Source: Anaerolineales bacterium (GTDB taxonomy: Bacteria > Chloroflexota > Anaerolineae > Aggregatilineales > J027). From it: a DNA stretch of 64,000 bases. Below are positions 10,478-19,922 of this stretch, piece by piece; the stretch's first letter is position 1; every line of letters starts with the position of its first letter. The DNA is taken from contig JACKCI010000002.1 in NCBI GenBank assembly GCA_020634155.1, positions 620,001-684,000 on the forward strand. Reading direction: 5' to 3'. Below the pieces are notes generated by a model. That model searched no databases, was not told the DNA's origin, and was given only the letters and a program-made list of their open reading frames with translations. The translations under genes and the position numbers were made by a program.

Positions 10478-11156
10478 TGTCGTTCGAGAAACACAGGTGG
10501 AACTTGATAAATATGAAGTAGCCTTAACACAACAAAATCAAATACAACATATCCAAGACACTCTGTCAGAACTCATTGCAATCCAAAAACAGTGTAGTCG
10601 AGTTATTGTTGCGTATGATTTACTGAAACCTCACCTTGGTAGTGTTGAGCAAGAGGCTATTTTCAATTCAATTGAAGGTATTCACTCTCGTCTTAATAAT
10701 TCACGTACAGACTTCATTGATGGTACTTATAGACAAGCGCAAATGCTCGGTAACATCAAGCATTCAGTCAATTCGCTCCATTCCAATATGGAAAAGTTAT
10801 GGATGCTATATGTTCAAGATAAGATAAGACCATTCGATGAACTTACAAGGATTGCCAAAACGTTACCACAGATGCGCCAATACACTTCTCAACTTGATAC
10901 TTTAATTACAGAGTTGAACATAACAGCAAAGTCACTTCCAAATATAAGAATCTGGGGGGATTTCCACGCTAAATTAAATCAAGTAGCTAGCCTACTGAAG
11001 GATATCGAAGGCTTATCCCGAGAAAAGCGTGACTTCTTAAACATTGTACTCAGTGGACAAGCAAGTTTACATCATATCACACCTGAAATATTAGAATGGT
11101 GTGCTGAGGTTGGATTGAGTAATTCGCTCATATTGAGGTTTAGAAATGATACTTAG
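10458..11156 (+). CDS. dpdI: Helical protein at the dpdI position
   Basis: This 232-aa protein has no recognised catalytic motif. It is almost entirely helical, with heptad-like stretches near residues 25-60 and 100-190, which suggests a coiled-coil scaffold. It overlaps the ATPase gene by 20 bases and the next helicase gene by 11, so its product is probably made in fixed ratio with both. An alternative start three codons downstream (10467) is equally good. The name rests on position between dpdH-like and dpdJ-like genes and on size; sequence alone would only justify calling it hypothetical. Confidence 0.5.
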   Translation: MTPMLPDVVRETQVELDKYEVALTQQNQIQHIQDTLSELIAIQKQCSRVIVAYDLLKPHLGSVEQEAIFNSIEGIHSRLNNSRTDFIDGTYRQAQMLGNIKHSVNSLHSNMEKLWMLYVQDKIRPFDELTRIAKTLPQMRQYTSQLDTLITELNITAKSLPNIRIWGDFHAKLNQVASLLKDIEGLSREKRDFLNIVLSGQASLHHITPEILEWCAEVGLSNSLILRFRNDT

Positions 11157-14100
11157 TGATAGAGATTTAGACTTAATTTCTAATGAGGTGCTGTCTCGAA
11201 TAGAAATCAGAGAAGCACGTTTGCTCAATTGGGGCTTCATTCAAGGCTTACAACCTCTTGATTGGTTAGATGAAGAGTTGCCCGTTATTCTAGATAGCCT
11301 TTCTCCTCAACTAAAATCAAAAGCTTATCATGCTGACGGGATCACTTATGTAGACATCATTCGAAACCTTGAAGATAGAAAGCTTATTTTTAACAATGGC
11401 AAGGGAATATACCGTTCTCGCTTTGCTGAAACAATTCGGTTGATGTACTTACTTCGTCAGAGGTTTAGTGACGAAGATTGGAATACAGGTGCTCGCCTTG
11501 TTAGTGATATGAAGATTTTCTTGAGACGCAGGCGTTTCCCAAATTGGAATATTGATGTTGAAGATGTATTGAATAACATCACTTCTCTAACCCAGTTGCA
11601 AAAAAACATAATAAGATTACTTACTCAAGGAGATCAACTTGCAAGGTTTCAGTCTGATGCGATTAGACAGCAATTGCATAGCTTAAGGGAAAATACTGAC
11701 AGCGCAATAGTCGTTGGCGCTGGAACAGGCTCTGGTAAAACCCGCGCATTTTATATTCCTGCATTAACCCATATTGCGCAAACTAAGACCGAAAAGTTTG
11801 TTGTTCACGCCTTAGCATTGTATCCACGAGTTGAATTGTTGAAGGATCAATTTCGGGAAATATACCGTGAGGCACGAAAACTTGACACCCTGCTAAATGA
11901 GATTGGGATATCACCAATCCGTATTGGAGCCTACTATAATAGTGTGATTCGGTCTGCATCGGATTTTGGTAATCTTCAACTTATGTATGAACGTAATTGG
12001 CGAAGAACTAAAGAAGATAATGGCTGGATTTGTCCTTATATGATTTGTCCTCAATGTGGGCGTGGTGCTCTGGCTTGGTTCGATCAAGAAATCGATAAAG
12101 AGAAAGCCAAAAACACTCAAGGGATTTATGGTGATCATGAAGTTCTAAAGTGTTTGTCATGTAATGAAATAATTTCTGGTGATGTATTCCCGATAACCCG
12201 CGCACATTTACTTGCTAAGCCTCCCGACATACTCTTTACTACAACTGAAACCCTCAATCGGCGATTGGGTGATCCATCAGAGCACCATCTTTTTGGAATT
12301 AGAGTACAAGAACCACCCCGATTGCTTTTGATGGATGAAATCCACTTAAACGAAGGATTTCATGGATCGCAAGTCGCCTATCTCTTACGACGCTGGCGCT
12401 ATGCTAGAGGAAGCAAAACAGGACTATGTGTCGTAGGGCTATCTGCAACACTCACTCAAGCTGACATATTCTTTTCTCGCCTCACTGGAATCTCAAACGT
12501 AAGCTATATTACCCCCTCAGAGAACGACATGATTGATGAGGGTCTAGAATACAATGTTGTATTAAAGGGCGATCCTGTTTCAGGAACAACGCTCTTATCG
12601 ACTTCTGTGCGTACAATTATGTTACTTGGACGGACTTTGGATTCATTTTCTAAAGAATCAGTCAGTCGTGGCGCATGGGGTCAGCGGATTTTTGCTTTTT
12701 CGGACAAACTTGATTCGATTAATCGTTGGTATCACATTCTTAAAGAAGTCGAAAATCCACGGCAACCATATGCACAGTGGCGATTGCTAGATCCGAAAAA
12801 AGTCTCACGTGAAACATGGCAATCTCGTAATCAGATGGGACAGAATTGGTGGGTTGCGAGTCAGATTAATCCAGATGCCTTAAGCACCGGGTTATTTCTC
12901 GATTTAACATCTTCGCAGTATAGAGGCGTCGATCCAAATGCGGATGTTATTGTTGCAAGTAGTACCTTAGAGGTAGGTTATAATGATCCTAAAGTAGGCG
13001 CAGTTGTTCAGCACAAATCACCTTATGGACATGCATCTTTTCTGCAACGTAAAGGGCGAGCTGGTCGTCCACGAAATATGCGCCCTTGGATGGTTGTAGT
13101 GACTTCAAGTTATGGAAGGGATCGTTGGGCATTTCAACATGCGGAGAGTCTATTTGATTCAGTTCTGCCTCCAATGGACCTACCACTTGAAAACTATTAT
13201 GTTCGTAAGGTTCAGGCTGTATACGCGCTACTCGACTGGTTAGCCGTCAAACTTCAAACATTGGGATATATAAGCAATATTTGGACACTCTTGGGTAGTG
13301 GGACACCTTACCAGAGAAATAGTCGGCACGAAGATGCCCGAAAGCAACTTTACAGACTTTTGATTACATTACTCAATGAAGATGAGTTGAGAAATGAAGC
13401 TATAGAATATATTCAAGATGCCCTAGGAATAATTGAAGATCATATTCTGAAATTGCTCTTTTGGGGAAAACCGCGCTCAATCATGTTAGACGTTGTTCCG
13501 ACGATGATACGCCAACTCGATTCGAATTGGGGGACAGTTCTTCTGGAAGATGGCTCATGGTCTTTTAACGAATGGACTGACAATACATCTGAACTTCCAC
13601 TTCCAGAGTTTTTACCTGCTTCATTATTTAGTGATCTGAATTTGCCCGAAGTACTCATTCAAGTTCCAAAGCGTCCACAATATCGGGATGCAGAACGGGA
13701 AATTCGCGCAAAAGAAATGCTCGGATTGACGCTTGGAATGTTGGAATTCACGCCTGGTAAAGTCAATAAGCGATTTGCTGATAAAGATCATACTTCCGAA
13801 GCACATTGGATACCCGTACCAGAGGTTCAAGTAGCGTCAAATTACGTTGATATTCGGGATATGTCTATACAATTTGCATCACAACCACATATCCTGCATT
13901 TTGAAGATCGCACCATATCCGTTTGCAGACCCGAAATCTTTGACCTGCATATCGTGCCTCATAATATTCGACCTACAAGTAATGCATTCCATCGGTGGAG
14001 CAGCCATTTCCTTCCTCGTGAGCGCAGATTCGAAAGTTCTACTAACCATGATGCCGCTATCGGTCAGAGAATTTATTTAGACAACGACTCGAATTGGAAT

Positions 14101-15741
14101 AGAATCTTTGATGATCTTCGAGTGTTCACACACACCAAAGGGAGCTGGGCAGAAGTAACTCGTTTTGCAGAAACTACGGAAGTATATACACGTTTTGATC
14201 ACGGTGGTGAGCAAAGACGAATAATTTCATATATTCTTGATAATGATCCTGCGGCAATGGGTTTCACTATTGATGTAGATGCTTTACACTTTACAGTCGC
14301 GCCACTTAACACTAATGAACTCAAAAAACATGCCAATTGGACTTTAATTTACGGACAGCTTAGCTCGCTTTTCTACCGTCATAAGCTATATCAAGATTTA
14401 GGGTATTTGACCGATTTTGAAGTTGAATGGTTATGGCAAGTTCAGATGTCTATGTTGATCGAGCGAGCCGCAACATTGGAAATATCGCTAGAAGATGCTA
14501 GAGAGGTAGTACATGCAGACATTGTTAGCTTGTCGAAACGCAATCTTCATATATTGCTAGAAAACTCGGCGATTAACGATGAGGATATGAATACGCCCGA
14601 AGAAAATATACTGTTGATAGACAATTTAGTGCGGTTATTATCCAATTCTGAGGTCACAAATATTCTTTACAGCAATTTGCAGGTTCTGTGGGACGACAAT
14701 GATGTTGAGATTGATGTGTACCTTAACGAATTGTATATTCACAGCCTTGGTGCACTTACATTCTCTGCAATAATCGACATGTTTCCAGAAGTTGATGCCG
14801 ATGATCTACATTTGGATGTTAAACAAAATAGTTTCTGGATTTCTGAGTTAACTGCTGGGGGTGTGGGATTTATTTCACGTATTGCTGATGATATTGAGCT
14901 TTCTCCTCACAGATTTGAAGCATTCCTTCGCCATACCATGACCTTCTGCGAACGAGAATATCTAGCCGAACAAATGAATGCGACTGCTCAGCTAACATCA
15001 AGGCATGATCTCACATCACAATTCAATGAAATACGCAAAGTGACTGATCTCCCGCGAGTTGAACAGCTACAGAAGGCGCTTTCTGCAACACTTCAAAAGT
15101 CTGGAATTGTTCCCAATCGTAATCTCCTAGTATCTATTAACACTCGCTTTCTGCGCCCAAATTCTGATACTGATAGCGATACACTAATTCGAGACTTAAT
15201 CAATTTCTGGAAGGAGCAAGAAGCTAGATTAGGTTGTGTCATTGATTTGAGGGTTATTGCAACTGCTGCAACACAACAACCGTATATTCGACTTCAAGTT
15301 CAAAATATATTAAAGCGCATCAACAATTCGGAAGATGATTTCAATGATGCTCAAGTGTTTAATCTGCTTCAGTCGTTTCTGTGGATTAACTGCAAGGATA
15401 GTTGTCCAGACTGTATAGAAAAGAATCATAGATATCAACAGAATTTGCACCCGTCACGGCATTTGCTACTTGCAGTTACTACTTTTGAGGTTGAAACAAT
15501 CGTATTTGGCACCCGTGAATGGGAAGTTGAAGTCAATGAGGCACTTATCAATAAACAAGTCGTCACGATTGAATGTAAATATGATGAAGTTCGTCAGGCA
15601 CAGCAAGAATTAATTGGATGGCTTACTAAACCTATTGATGTTGGTTATATCGTTTCTTATCCAACCTTATCGCGTGTAGAACGTACAAATGATAGGATTC
15701 TATTTGAATTGACGCTCAGTGAACTAGTGGAGGCATTTTAA
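11146..15741 (+). CDS. dpdJ: Very large zinc-ribbon helicase, DpdJ-like
   Basis: This 1531-aa superfamily 2 helicase is the largest protein of the window. Motifs: GTGSGKT (193-199), DEIH (397-400), LSAT and QRKGRAGR (634-641). Between Walker A and DEIH is a zinc-ribbon-like insert with C296, C301, C304 and a CLSC pair (C336, C339). Near the C-terminus a second cluster, C1416/C1420/C1423, resembles the four-Cys domain (DUF1998) of MrfA-type helicases and of DISARM DrmB. DpdJ is the matching member of the Dpd module. The protein probably loads on and translocates along DNA, with the Cys domains gripping the substrate (inference). It overlaps the previous gene by 11 bases and ends directly before the next ATG (TAAATG). 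Confidence 0.7.
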   Translation: MILSDRDLDLISNEVLSRIEIREARLLNWGFIQGLQPLDWLDEELPVILDSLSPQLKSKAYHADGITYVDIIRNLEDRKLIFNNGKGIYRSRFAETIRLMYLLRQRFSDEDWNTGARLVSDMKIFLRRRRFPNWNIDVEDVLNNITSLTQLQKNIIRLLTQGDQLARFQSDAIRQQLHSLRENTDSAIVVGAGTGSGKTRAFYIPALTHIAQTKTEKFVVHALALYPRVELLKDQFREIYREARKLDTLLNEIGISPIRIGAYYNSVIRSASDFGNLQLMYERNWRRTKEDNGWICPYMICPQCGRGALAWFDQEIDKEKAKNTQGIYGDHEVLKCLSCNEIISGDVFPITRAHLLAKPPDILFTTTETLNRRLGDPSEHHLFGIRVQEPPRLLLMDEIHLNEGFHGSQVAYLLRRWRYARGSKTGLCVVGLSATLTQADIFFSRLTGISNVSYITPSENDMIDEGLEYNVVLKGDPVSGTTLLSTSVRTIMLLGRTLDSFSKESVSRGAWGQRIFAFSDKLDSINRWYHILKEVENPRQPYAQWRLLDPKKVSRETWQSRNQMGQNWWVASQINPDALSTGLFLDLTSSQYRGVDPNADVIVASSTLEVGYNDPKVGAVVQHKSPYGHASFLQRKGRAGRPRNMRPWMVVVTSSYGRDRWAFQHAESLFDSVLPPMDLPLENYYVRKVQAVYALLDWLAVKLQTLGYISNIWTLLGSGTPYQRNSRHEDARKQLYRLLITLLNEDELRNEAIEYIQDALGIIEDHILKLLFWGKPRSIMLDVVPTMIRQLDSNWGTVLLEDGSWSFNEWTDNTSELPLPEFLPASLFSDLNLPEVLIQVPKRPQYRDAEREIRAKEMLGLTLGMLEFTPGKVNKRFADKDHTSEAHWIPVPEVQVASNYVDIRDMSIQFASQPHILHFEDRTISVCRPEIFDLHIVPHNIRPTSNAFHRWSSHFLPRERRFESSTNHDAAIGQRIYLDNDSNWNRIFDDLRVFTHTKGSWAEVTRFAETTEVYTRFDHGGEQRRIISYILDNDPAAMGFTIDVDALHFTVAPLNTNELKKHANWTLIYGQLSSLFYRHKLYQDLGYLTDFEVEWLWQVQMSMLIERAATLEISLEDAREVVHADIVSLSKRNLHILLENSAINDEDMNTPEENILLIDNLVRLLSNSEVTNILYSNLQVLWDDNDVEIDVYLNELYIHSLGALTFSAIIDMFPEVDADDLHLDVKQNSFWISELTAGGVGFISRIADDIELSPHRFEAFLRHTMTFCEREYLAEQMNATAQLTSRHDLTSQFNEIRKVTDLPRVEQLQKALSATLQKSGIVPNRNLLVSINTRFLRPNSDTDSDTLIRDLINFWKEQEARLGCVIDLRVIATAATQQPYIRLQVQNILKRINNSEDDFNDAQVFNLLQSFLWINCKDSCPDCIEKNHRYQQNLHPSRHLLLAVTTFEVETIVFGTREWEVEVNEALINKQVVTIECKYDEVRQAQQELIGWLTKPIDVGYIVSYPTLSRVERTNDRILFELTLSELVEAF

Positions 15742-16227
15742 ATGCGTAGAATACAGCCTAATACATATGGTAGTGGTAGACAACTTATACAATGTCTGCA
15801 ATCTTTCGCTGTGATGGAACTTCTGCATAATAGCGAAAACATCTATATCCATGCGCCGCTACTTAATGATGCACCCATAGTAAATAGCAGAGCGGGGGAA
15901 TTCTCGTTTGCGCTACCAGATGCAAGTCTTAACCAACTTAGTCTAACACATCTATTATCTCTACTTGGAGACAGAGGTAGCCAAATTCATATATGCTTTC
16001 GAGAGAACATCAACACCGTGTTGCTGGAAAAATTGAACCATCCAAGTATCACCTTATCACAACGAACTTCAATTTATCCGCCCGGATGGGTAACAGAAAG
16101 CTATGCCCTGTCTGGAGTGATCTATTTCCGTTCAGATAGAATCGAGTTTTTTGAAGATGAGATTAAGATTTTTACTGAAAAAGATGATGTTGATAAATTA
16201 CTCTTAAATGCACAATCAACTTGGTAG
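15742..16227 (+). CDS. dpdK: Phospholipase-D-fold protein with degenerate HKD motif, DpdK-like
   Basis: This is a 161-aa protein. DpdK proteins are single-domain phospholipase-D-like nucleases whose active site is H-x-K-x4-D followed by a Gly/Ser-rich turn and a conserved Phe. Here the C-terminal half can be aligned without gaps to that motif: the segment YPPGWVTESYALSG puts Tyr for His, Pro for Lys and Glu for Asp ahead of the conserved SG turn and Phe. The fold therefore seems kept while the catalytic residues are lost. An N-terminal ILE/HAPL-type strand typical of the fold is present. It starts on the base after the dpdJ-like stop. It may act as a structural subunit; the family call depends partly on position. 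Confidence 0.55.
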   Translation: MRRIQPNTYGSGRQLIQCLQSFAVMELLHNSENIYIHAPLLNDAPIVNSRAGEFSFALPDASLNQLSLTHLLSLLGDRGSQIHICFRENINTVLLEKLNHPSITLSQRTSIYPPGWVTESYALSGVIYFRSDRIEFFEDEIKIFTEKDDVDKLLLNAQSTW

Positions 16228-16236
16228 GCATACGCT

Positions 16237-18525
16237 ATGTTTGAGATTCAATTTAAAGATGAACTTGTTTATGCCTTCGTTAAGCAATTACTAGTATCAT
16301 CGACCACTTTTTTGAAATTTGATGATAATAACCATGCATTTGAGGTAGAAAATACAGTTATAGCTGAACTGATTTCCCGAATTGACAAAAATTTTTCAAC
16401 GGTTGTTCCGATAGCTGGTAGTGACTATGATGAATGGATCGTGATAGCATCATCACAACTTGAAGTTGACCGTACTCTTCAGCAACTTAATCGCTTTCTT
16501 TTACCTACCTACGGAAGCTATTTTAGAAACGTTCGCTTTCCTAAAGCTCGTGAATTTGAGAAAGCTCCTCCAAATATCGCTTCAATATATTACAGTTGGT
16601 ATTCTCCTGTCGATTTACGTAGTAAAATTATAGACTCTCTTGCGACATGGTTAAAACTGACTACCATTAGTCCTAGCCTCGATCAGATGATTCCGCCAAA
16701 TTTTAAGGATTTGTATCGTCGTTTTCGTTTTGCATTGTCTAATCAAAACTGGAACGAAGCCGAACAAATCATTACAAAGCTACGTAATAGCAACCTAGCA
16801 CCTAGCCATAATATAGCCTTTCTTAGAATAGAATTGCTTGCACAACAACAAAATTATGAGGCAATTTGGCTGGCTGACGACCTGAAAAAATGGGTATTTC
16901 ATGCTGTGCCTATACCCCGCCGTGTACAAGTTGCGCTACTCAAGGCTTTTCATCATCAGAAATTGCTTGCTGCTGAGCAAAGTGGAGACTATGAAACTAT
17001 CTTTTCAACTCTACGGCAGGAACAGCCCGCCTTAGAGAAGTTGTTGGCATATAGACATGACATTATTGATGATTTTGTTGTGCGGGTATTTGCTTACTTT
17101 GCAGTCATAAATGAAACGGTCGAATCGTTTAATACACTCTGCCAAATTGAATCCCTTAATGATGAAACAAAAGAGATACTAGCTGCACTCAAAGTAATTA
17201 TTCAACCTGCACCTTCAATTTCTTCCATTGACCGATTTCAGCAACTCATCCAAGAACAAAAATATGATGCGGCTTTTACCGTTGCAAGCGATATAGACGA
17301 CAAAGCCCAAAGGGTATCATCTCTAATTCAAGCGACAGCTTTTCTATCTAAAGAGAAAATTATGCAGGGAACGCATGTGCTAGAGATACTGGAGACCTTT
17401 GAAGAGTTAGGGGCAAAAGATAAAGCTAGTATATTAGCTAATCCATTGACTAAGTTAGCGTTACAAGTGATACGTAACTACGAAACGGAGTTTAAAACAA
17501 CAGAGATATATACAGATTGGATCGACTGGTTTGATGCATTATTCTCAGAACATCAAAATTCGGAACAGCTTTATAAATCATTAGATTATCTTGAAGAGAA
17601 TTCTGACAAGGAATATTGGACAATCAATAATGTAGAACGTTTATGGGAATATCTAGGCACTATGACATTTAATCTACAAGTAGCATCTCCCCAAGATCAA
17701 GCGATTGTTAGTCAGCCATATTTTGAGCGGGCTATTGGGTGGCTTGTCAATCAATTTACTGAAGAGGATGCAGTGTTTCCACGTGAACAAACAATCTACG
17801 GCAAACTATATGGTGTTTTCTTAGACTACATAGTTCATTCAACATCAACCCGAGAGGAAAATGCTGATAAACTATTCCGCCTTGCGGATGATCAATTAAA
17901 TCGAAAACCGAGCGATGTTTTAATAACTTGTCAATCAATTTTTCAGTGGTTGGGAAATCCGCGACCCGAAGGCAATACAATCGCATTAGAAACCTTTGAG
18001 CTAGCAGTGAAACACGGACTTGGAAAAGAGCATCTCTACAAATTTTACCGAGAATGGATCGAGAAGCTAATGGATTCACCGATACAGTATGACCGCCCAT
18101 CTTTAGAGGTTTGGCTGTCATTAGGTGAGTGGTTTGGGGATGAAGCTGAATATTTGGTCAACAAGGTACTAAAGCGACTTGATCGAAATAAATCTGGTTC
18201 ACTGGACCCTATATCTCAATTACCTGACGGCTATCGTATTGTTATATATACATTAGATGAAACCAGCGCTGGAAGAGTAAAAAAAATATTGGCTGAGAGA
18301 CAACCAAATTTGCAAATAGATATATGTGCCGATGCAGTTGTTACTGACCAAATGAAATCAATCACTCAAAATGCAGATATGCATGTCTTGGTTTGGCGTT
18401 GTATGAAGCATAGTGTGTATTATGGAATAACACCCTATATAGATGAACCTGTTCGCCCCATTTCTCGAGGCTCATCAAGCATTCTCCGCGCTATAGAGGA
18501 GCGTTCCCAAAGTTTGATAAATTAG
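16237..18525 (+). CDS. Helical-repeat protein closing the operon, DpdD candidate
   Basis: This 762-aa protein starts nine bases after the previous gene. The N-terminal 90 residues look like a small alpha/beta domain. Residues about 160-215 and 340-380 contain TPR-like helical pairs, and long helical stretches follow. The last 100 residues form another alpha/beta unit with a conserved-looking strand ending in HVLVWRC. No ATPase or nuclease motif was seen. Dpd restriction modules carry one further protein of about this size, DpdD, that has no family-level motif a reader can spot, so this is the natural candidate. That identity is inferred from context alone and could be wrong. Its stop lies one base from the stop of the convergent operon. 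Confidence 0.42.
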   Translation: MFEIQFKDELVYAFVKQLLVSSTTFLKFDDNNHAFEVENTVIAELISRIDKNFSTVVPIAGSDYDEWIVIASSQLEVDRTLQQLNRFLLPTYGSYFRNVRFPKAREFEKAPPNIASIYYSWYSPVDLRSKIIDSLATWLKLTTISPSLDQMIPPNFKDLYRRFRFALSNQNWNEAEQIITKLRNSNLAPSHNIAFLRIELLAQQQNYEAIWLADDLKKWVFHAVPIPRRVQVALLKAFHHQKLLAAEQSGDYETIFSTLRQEQPALEKLLAYRHDIIDDFVVRVFAYFAVINETVESFNTLCQIESLNDETKEILAALKVIIQPAPSISSIDRFQQLIQEQKYDAAFTVASDIDDKAQRVSSLIQATAFLSKEKIMQGTHVLEILETFEELGAKDKASILANPLTKLALQVIRNYETEFKTTEIYTDWIDWFDALFSEHQNSEQLYKSLDYLEENSDKEYWTINNVERLWEYLGTMTFNLQVASPQDQAIVSQPYFERAIGWLVNQFTEEDAVFPREQTIYGKLYGVFLDYIVHSTSTREENADKLFRLADDQLNRKPSDVLITCQSIFQWLGNPRPEGNTIALETFELAVKHGLGKEHLYKFYREWIEKLMDSPIQYDRPSLEVWLSLGEWFGDEAEYLVNKVLKRLDRNKSGSLDPISQLPDGYRIVIYTLDETSAGRVKKILAERQPNLQIDICADAVVTDQMKSITQNADMHVLVWRCMKHSVYYGITPYIDEPVRPISRGSSSILRAIEERSQSLIN

Positions 18526-18526
18526 T

Positions 18527-18745
18527 CTATTTTTTAATAAGGTACCCATCGAGAACGTTAATAATCGACTCAATCTCTTGCGTTGAATAATCTTCTTCAA
18601 TATCTAACTTCTCAGCCACCATCATAAAGCTGAGTTCGACATAATGGGCGCGATGTTCATCAGAAGGATCCCAATCAGGTTCGAGCATCCATTCGAAATC
18701 GCGTCCTGGTTTAAACTGCCGTGCTGCTTCAACAACTTTGCTCAC
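18527..18745 (-). CDS. Small acidic protein, last gene of the ssp operon
   Basis: This 72-aa protein has a GTG start and a strong GGAGGAG ribosome site six bases upstream, which supports real translation. It is acidic and predicted helical, with no transmembrane segment, Cys cluster or known motif. It lies 16 bases after the cysteine desulfurase gene and is probably cotranscribed with the phosphorothioation genes. It is too short and too different to be called DndE. It could be an accessory or regulatory subunit of the modification complex. Function unknown. Confidence 0.6.
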   Translation of the reverse strand: MSKVVEAARQFKPGRDFEWMLEPDWDPSDEHRAHYVELSFMMVAEKLDIEEDYSTQEIESIINVLDGYLIKK

Positions 18746-18761
18746 ACTGCTCCTCCATCAC

Positions 18762-19922
18762 TCATACATAAATAATTGATTCGATTATACTGCGAAGTTG
18801 CTGTATGTCCTTATCAGCATTGAAATAGCCAACACTCACACGCACAGTACCACCAGATGCGGTTGAATTAATAAACTCATGTGTCCAGGGTGAGCAATGT
18901 AAACCTGCGCGGACGGCAATATTCTGTGCACCGAGGGCTGTTTCAATCATTTGGGGTTTGATGTTATTCACCGAAAAAGAAACAATACCAGTAATTAGAT
19001 TGCGGTCACCAGGCAAATATACAATCACATCGGATAGATTGCTCAGCACATCGGACAGTAGATTGGTGAGTGATCGACTATGTTCGATAATTGTGTCTCG
19101 CCCTGTTTCATTCAGCCACTTGAGCGAAGCATTCAAGCCAGCGATAGCACTGATATTCTGACTTCCTGCTTCAAATCGAGACACACCCTCTTCAGGCATC
19201 TCAATGCTCTCAGATATAGTCCCTGTGCCACCACGCAAAAGTGGCTCTGGTCGCCATTGTGTACCAAAGGCAATTCCAGCAATACCATAAGGACCATAGA
19301 GAGATTTATGCCCTGACCACACGAGCGCATCAATAAGTGACATTTCGAGCTGGCGCAATCCCGCAGCTTGTGCGCCATCTACCAGTGTAATGCTGTCTGG
19401 TCTTATCTGTTTGGCAATCTGCGCCAATTCATCAACTGGAATGACAAGCCCCAACACATTGCTTACCTGGGATAGACAGAGCATGGCTGGAGGTTCAAGG
19501 CGGAATAGCTTCTTGACTTCATCGAGCCTGCATTCAAAACTATGCTTATCAAATGGAAGTACGCGAATTTGGATGCCAAAAGTTTTTCGCAGATGCTCCA
19601 GTGGTCGCAGTACAGAATTATGCTCAAAGGGAGTTACATAAACTACGTCTCCAGCACGTAACTTTGCCCCCATAATAACCGTATTCAGGGCAATGGTTGC
19701 AGATGGCGCAAATGTAACTTCAGGTGCGCTGAGCCATGCTCGTAACATGGCTCGGGTTTCATCGACTAAACCTGCCGCTTTGCGTGCCAATGGGTTTGCA
19801 CCACGCCCCGCATTTCCACCAAACTGACGGTAAAAGCTGTCCATTGCTAGATAGACAGCTTCCGGTTTCGGAAAGGTTGTTGCCGCATTGTCTAAATAAA
19901 TAATCTCTTGTTCACTCGTCAA
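18762..19922 (-). CDS. sspA: Cysteine desulfurase, SspA-type
   Basis: This is a 386-aa PLP enzyme of aminotransferase class V. It has an N-terminal DNAATT (11-16) motif, the SGHKS segment whose Lys206 should bind PLP, and Cys343 in LHCSPW as the persulfide-forming residue. In phosphorothioate DNA modification, SspA (like DndA) takes sulfur from L-cysteine and passes it to the PAPS-reductase-like SspD. It overlaps the upstream ATPase gene by 11 bases in the same operon, so it is dedicated to this pathway rather than to general Fe-S assembly (inference). It might also help load the Fe-S clusters of SspD. Family assignment is firm. Confidence 0.82.
   Translation of the reverse strand: MTSEQEIIYLDNAATTFPKPEAVYLAMDSFYRQFGGNAGRGANPLARKAAGLVDETRAMLRAWLSAPEVTFAPSATIALNTVIMGAKLRAGDVVYVTPFEHNSVLRPLEHLRKTFGIQIRVLPFDKHSFECRLDEVKKLFRLEPPAMLCLSQVSNVLGLVIPVDELAQIAKQIRPDSITLVDGAQAAGLRQLEMSLIDALVWSGHKSLYGPYGIAGIAFGTQWRPEPLLRGGTGTISESIEMPEEGVSRFEAGSQNISAIAGLNASLKWLNETGRDTIIEHSRSLTNLLSDVLSNLSDVIVYLPGDRNLITGIVSFSVNNIKPQMIETALGAQNIAVRAGLHCSPWTHEFINSTASGGTVRVSVGYFNADKDIQQLRSIIESIIYV

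Noticed and set aside
18762..19922. General IscS/SufS for housekeeping Fe-S assembly
   Set aside because: It overlaps the ATPase gene of the phosphorothioation operon and has no isc or suf neighbours.
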